Made by a program: the position numbers and the translations under genes. Source: Candidatus Uabimicrobium amorphum (GTDB lineage Bacteria > Planctomycetota > Uabimicrobiia > Uabimicrobiales > Uabimicrobiaceae). From it: DNA of 64,000 nucleotides. Below are positions 61,646 through 64,000 of this stretch, one piece after another (positions within the stretch are counted from its first letter, which is position 1; each line of letters starts with the position of its first letter). Location of the stretch: NCBI RefSeq assembly GCF_009002475.1, contig NZ_AP019860.1, forward strand, positions 6,214,501-6,278,500, given 5' to 3'. The notes under the pieces are model-generated. The model saw only the letters and a list, made by a program, of their open reading frames with translations. It was not told where the DNA came from and did no database searches.

Positions 61646-64000
61646 ATGAATATTTACAAAGGACTGTTGGTCATTTTTTGTGTATGTGCGAGTACAATGA
61701 TCTACGCGCAGGAGCGCGGTTTAAAAAAGCTACAGGGACTTAAGTACTCACAGCCATATGTCGTGTCCACTATTGGCACGGCCATTGCCGTTAATGTCCC
61801 CTCATTTACACAAGGGGTCGCTTCGCGGTACGAAATTACCCCAGCCTTACCAGCAGGGCTACAATTTAACAACAAAACGGGTGTGATTTCGGGAACTTCT
61901 GTCGCCAACAGTGAAAACGAAACAAAGCGTTTCACCATCACCGCCTTTAACCCGGTAAGTTCTACTACTGGGTTTGTCGAAATTGTGGTGATGCACCCGC
62001 AAAAATTTCTCGTTGTCGATGACGAAAATGGATTTGTGCGCATTTTTGACATCGCAGCGCCACAAGATGTCGCTGTAGTTGCGGTTGCAAATCCTGTGTC
62101 TTCTGCCTTTGGCAATGGTCGTTTCGCAATTGCAACAGACGGCAATGGCGTTGTTTTTGTCGATGCAATCACCAATCAAATTCAAGAAATTGTGGCACAA
62201 GACGTCGAACTAGGAGGAGACAGTAGCGTATTATTTTTCCAAAATCGCTTTTGCATTGTGGGCGATGAAACCGTTTTGATTTTTGACGTTGCGACTACAG
62301 AGAATAAATTAGTGGCCACTCTGCAGTTTGACGAGGGCATAGAAGGACAGGCCGTTGTGATTAACGGTTTTTTCGGTATACCAACATTTTTTGAAGATGG
62401 AGATTTCCCCACAGCGTTGGCTTTAGTGAATCCTCAGACATTTGAAATAGAAGACGAAATCCCATTAGAAGGCCAACAGACCATCGCTACAGATGCTGGT
62501 AACCGTATGTTGTTATATGTCGATTTTATCGATGACGGAGTCAATGGTCCTACAGCTTCGTTTATCGATTTTGAAACACAAGAATTTATCGATTTTTTCT
62601 TTTTTGACCTAGAACAAGTACCCACGCAAATGGTTTTTGGCAACAACGTCGCGGCGTTAGTTATGCCACAAGTGGGTGATAAACTTCGTTCGGAAGTGCG
62701 ATTCTTTTCTATGCATCAACGGATCGTAGAACAACTGGACTCTGTACCAGGAGCTGGTATTTCCAGTATTGCCTTTGGCAATAACCGCTTTGCTATTGCC
62801 AACCAGTTAGACAATACGGTGACCATTGTCGAAGTTATATCGAACATCGGTCGAATGGAAATCAACACACTCGCAACTATTCCAGTGAATATTAGTCCCA
62901 ATCGCATTACCTTTGGCGGTAACCACTTTCTCGTTACCCACCAGTTTTCCGATACGGCAATATTAATTGATGCCACTACCAACGAAATCTCTACAACGAT
63001 CAATGGCATTCGGACTCCCAACGCCAATCCTTTTAGTAGAGCTGATACTTGTTTTAGTTTCGGCAATACCTCATCTTTTTGTACCGTTATGGAAAGATTT
63101 CTTGGTGCTAGGAGTAAAGTTTATATCATCGATGGCAACAACGGTGGCATTGAGGACGAGTATGATTTTCCACCTGCTGGTCCCTTGTCTATAGAGGACA
63201 AAAAGGAGCAGCAAATACTACGCCACCAAATTCAAAAACAGTTTCTCCAGTATCGACGTAATAAAGATCCGCAATTGCGCAAACAGATTCGTAAAAATCA
63301 GCAAAAACTATACAACCTGACCAATAAGCGTTCTGTCTCTTCATCGCGTTTTTCGCGTAGATTTAACCGCAGGGTTACTTTTGAAGGTGGTAAATTTTTT
63401 GCTTTGAGTCGTTCGGGAAACATCTTGGTTATCGATGCCGCTACACGCCTTATACCTCGAGCTTTTAACACGGTAGGAGGTGATACAATTGCAAGTGGAA
63501 AAAATCGCATTGTACTACCAAAGTTTCCCGGAGTTTCTATTTTCGATTCCCAAAGCTTTGAAGAAACTACCAACATATCTATGGACGGCAATGTTTTTGA
63601 AATTGTATTTGGCAATGAAAAGTTTTTAGCGGTCTCCGATAATCGCCAAGCGAAAATTTTTGATGACAATGGTAATGTATTGAAAACATTTGTGGCCGAG
63701 ACACTTCCATTTCAAATCAGTGCCGCTGCTTTTGGCGACAATTATTTCGCGATTAAGGGTTCTACTAGAACTGTTGTAATAGACGCAACCAGCAATGATG
63801 TTGTTTTCACAATAGGATCAGAATCTACTAACGATTCAGACTCTATTGCGTTTGGTAATGGTAACTTGGCGATTACCAGGGGAAATTTTCAAGCCAATTC
63901 TGTTGATTTAGTAAACTTAGCGCAAAAAGGGATCTCTACTTTTACGAATAGAGGACAACCTGGAAGCGTTATTTTTAACAACAATCGTTTTATTGTATCT
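61646..64000 (+). CDS. Secreted beta-propeller protein with putative Ig (He_PIG-like) domain, 3' end outside window
   Basis: 785 codons open to the window edge without a stop. Start ATG 61646 with GGAGGAGGT just upstream. Signal peptide (KGLLVIFCVCASTMIYAQ). Residues about 35-100 match the putative Ig pattern (YEITPALPAGLQFNNKTGVI, then SGT). From about 110 on, repeating units of the form (A/I)FGNxxFAIAxxxxxxVxxxDxxTN recur (FGNGRFAIATDGNGVVFVDA, FGNNRFAIANQLDNTVTIVE, FGGNHFLVTHQFSDTAILID, FGDNYFAIKGSTRTVVIDA), as in YVTN-like beta-propellers. A charged helical insert lies near 520-570 (QQILRHQIQKQFLQYRR). Its composition is more GC-rich than most of the window. Binding function likely; ligand unknown. 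Confidence 0.88.
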   Translation, partial: MNIYKGLLVIFCVCASTMIYAQERGLKKLQGLKYSQPYVVSTIGTAIAVNVPSFTQGVASRYEITPALPAGLQFNNKTGVISGTSVANSENETKRFTITAFNPVSSTTGFVEIVVMHPQKFLVVDDENGFVRIFDIAAPQDVAVVAVANPVSSAFGNGRFAIATDGNGVVFVDAITNQIQEIVAQDVELGGDSSVLFFQNRFCIVGDETVLIFDVATTENKLVATLQFDEGIEGQAVVINGFFGIPTFFEDGDFPTALALVNPQTFEIEDEIPLEGQQTIATDAGNRMLLYVDFIDDGVNGPTASFIDFETQEFIDFFFFDLEQVPTQMVFGNNVAALVMPQVGDKLRSEVRFFSMHQRIVEQLDSVPGAGISSIAFGNNRFAIANQLDNTVTIVEVISNIGRMEINTLATIPVNISPNRITFGGNHFLVTHQFSDTAILIDATTNEISTTINGIRTPNANPFSRADTCFSFGNTSSFCTVMERFLGARSKVYIIDGNNGGIEDEYDFPPAGPLSIEDKKEQQILRHQIQKQFLQYRRNKDPQLRKQIRKNQQKLYNLTNKRSVSSSRFSRRFNRRVTFEGGKFFALSRSGNILVIDAATRLIPRAFNTVGGDTIASGKNRIVLPKFPGVSIFDSQSFEETTNISMDGNVFEIVFGNEKFLAVSDNRQAKIFDDNGNVLKTFVAETLPFQISAAAFGDNYFAIKGSTRTVVIDATSNDVVFTIGSESTNDSDSIAFGNGNLAITRGNFQANSVDLVNLAQKGISTFTNRGQPGSVIFNNNRFIVS

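Noticed and set aside
61549..61743. 64-codon plus-strand frame overlapping the start of the beta-propeller gene
   Set aside because: Out of frame with the well supported gene at 61646, no ribosome site and no protein-like features.

Overview
The window comes from an AT-rich bacterium with a Gram-negative type envelope: Sec signal peptides, lipoproteins and one small outer-membrane barrel are all visible. Giant HEAT-repeat proteins, caspase-like peptidases and many membrane-anchored Ser/Thr kinases with DWG activation loops point to the Planctomycetota. The recently described Uabimicrobium-like lineage is a plausible guess, but this is inference from content and was not checked by any search. 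I saw no rRNA, tRNA or CRISPR array.

Region 1 (1-23427) holds three members of a giant HEAT family: the 3' end of one on the plus strand (2-709), a complete 2117-residue caspase-HEAT protein (1065-7418), and a second caspase-HEAT gene of about 2350 codons (16391-23427) split by a one-base deletion in an A run. Between them lies a minus-strand secreted operon, in transcription order: tail-fibre-like protein, beta-prism protein, beta-prism/esterase fusion, astacin-like metalloprotease, caspase-HEAT. A 1391-bp IS4-family element sits just upstream of this operon, reading towards it.

Region 2 (23428-30791) holds a small HTH protein, an IS21-family element (istA/istB) with a structured non-coding tail, two TFS-motif kinases (one with pseudokinase features) and a 101-residue protein that looks like a collapsed HEAT-family member.

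Region 3 (30792-38350) is a second secreted module on the plus strand: zinc-dependent phospholipase C-like enzyme, tail-fibre-like protein, C39-like cysteine peptidase, beta-prism protein. Several secreted proteins of regions 1 and 3 share a short 'PGF...G' beta motif (coathanger-stack-like). It is C-terminal in the hydrolases and N-terminal in the beta-prism proteins.

Region 4 (38512-56362) holds a kinase gene cut by a second copy of the same IS4 element (11-bp target duplication; removing 1402 bp restores a 797-residue reading frame), an intact multi-pass kinase, an IS256-family remnant, a 1369-residue secreted coiled-coil protein of unknown function, a third tail-fibre-like protein and a 1126-residue kinase with an expanded 51-bp repeat.

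Region 5 (56412-64000) holds a WD40-caspase lipoprotein, a small outer-membrane barrel, an unrecognised lipoprotein, and the 5' part of a secreted beta-propeller protein that runs off the window.

The overall picture is a clustered, fast-duplicating arsenal of exported hydrolases, adhesin-like fibres, HEAT scaffolds and caspase-like proteases next to membrane kinases. A role in surface interaction or predation is inference.
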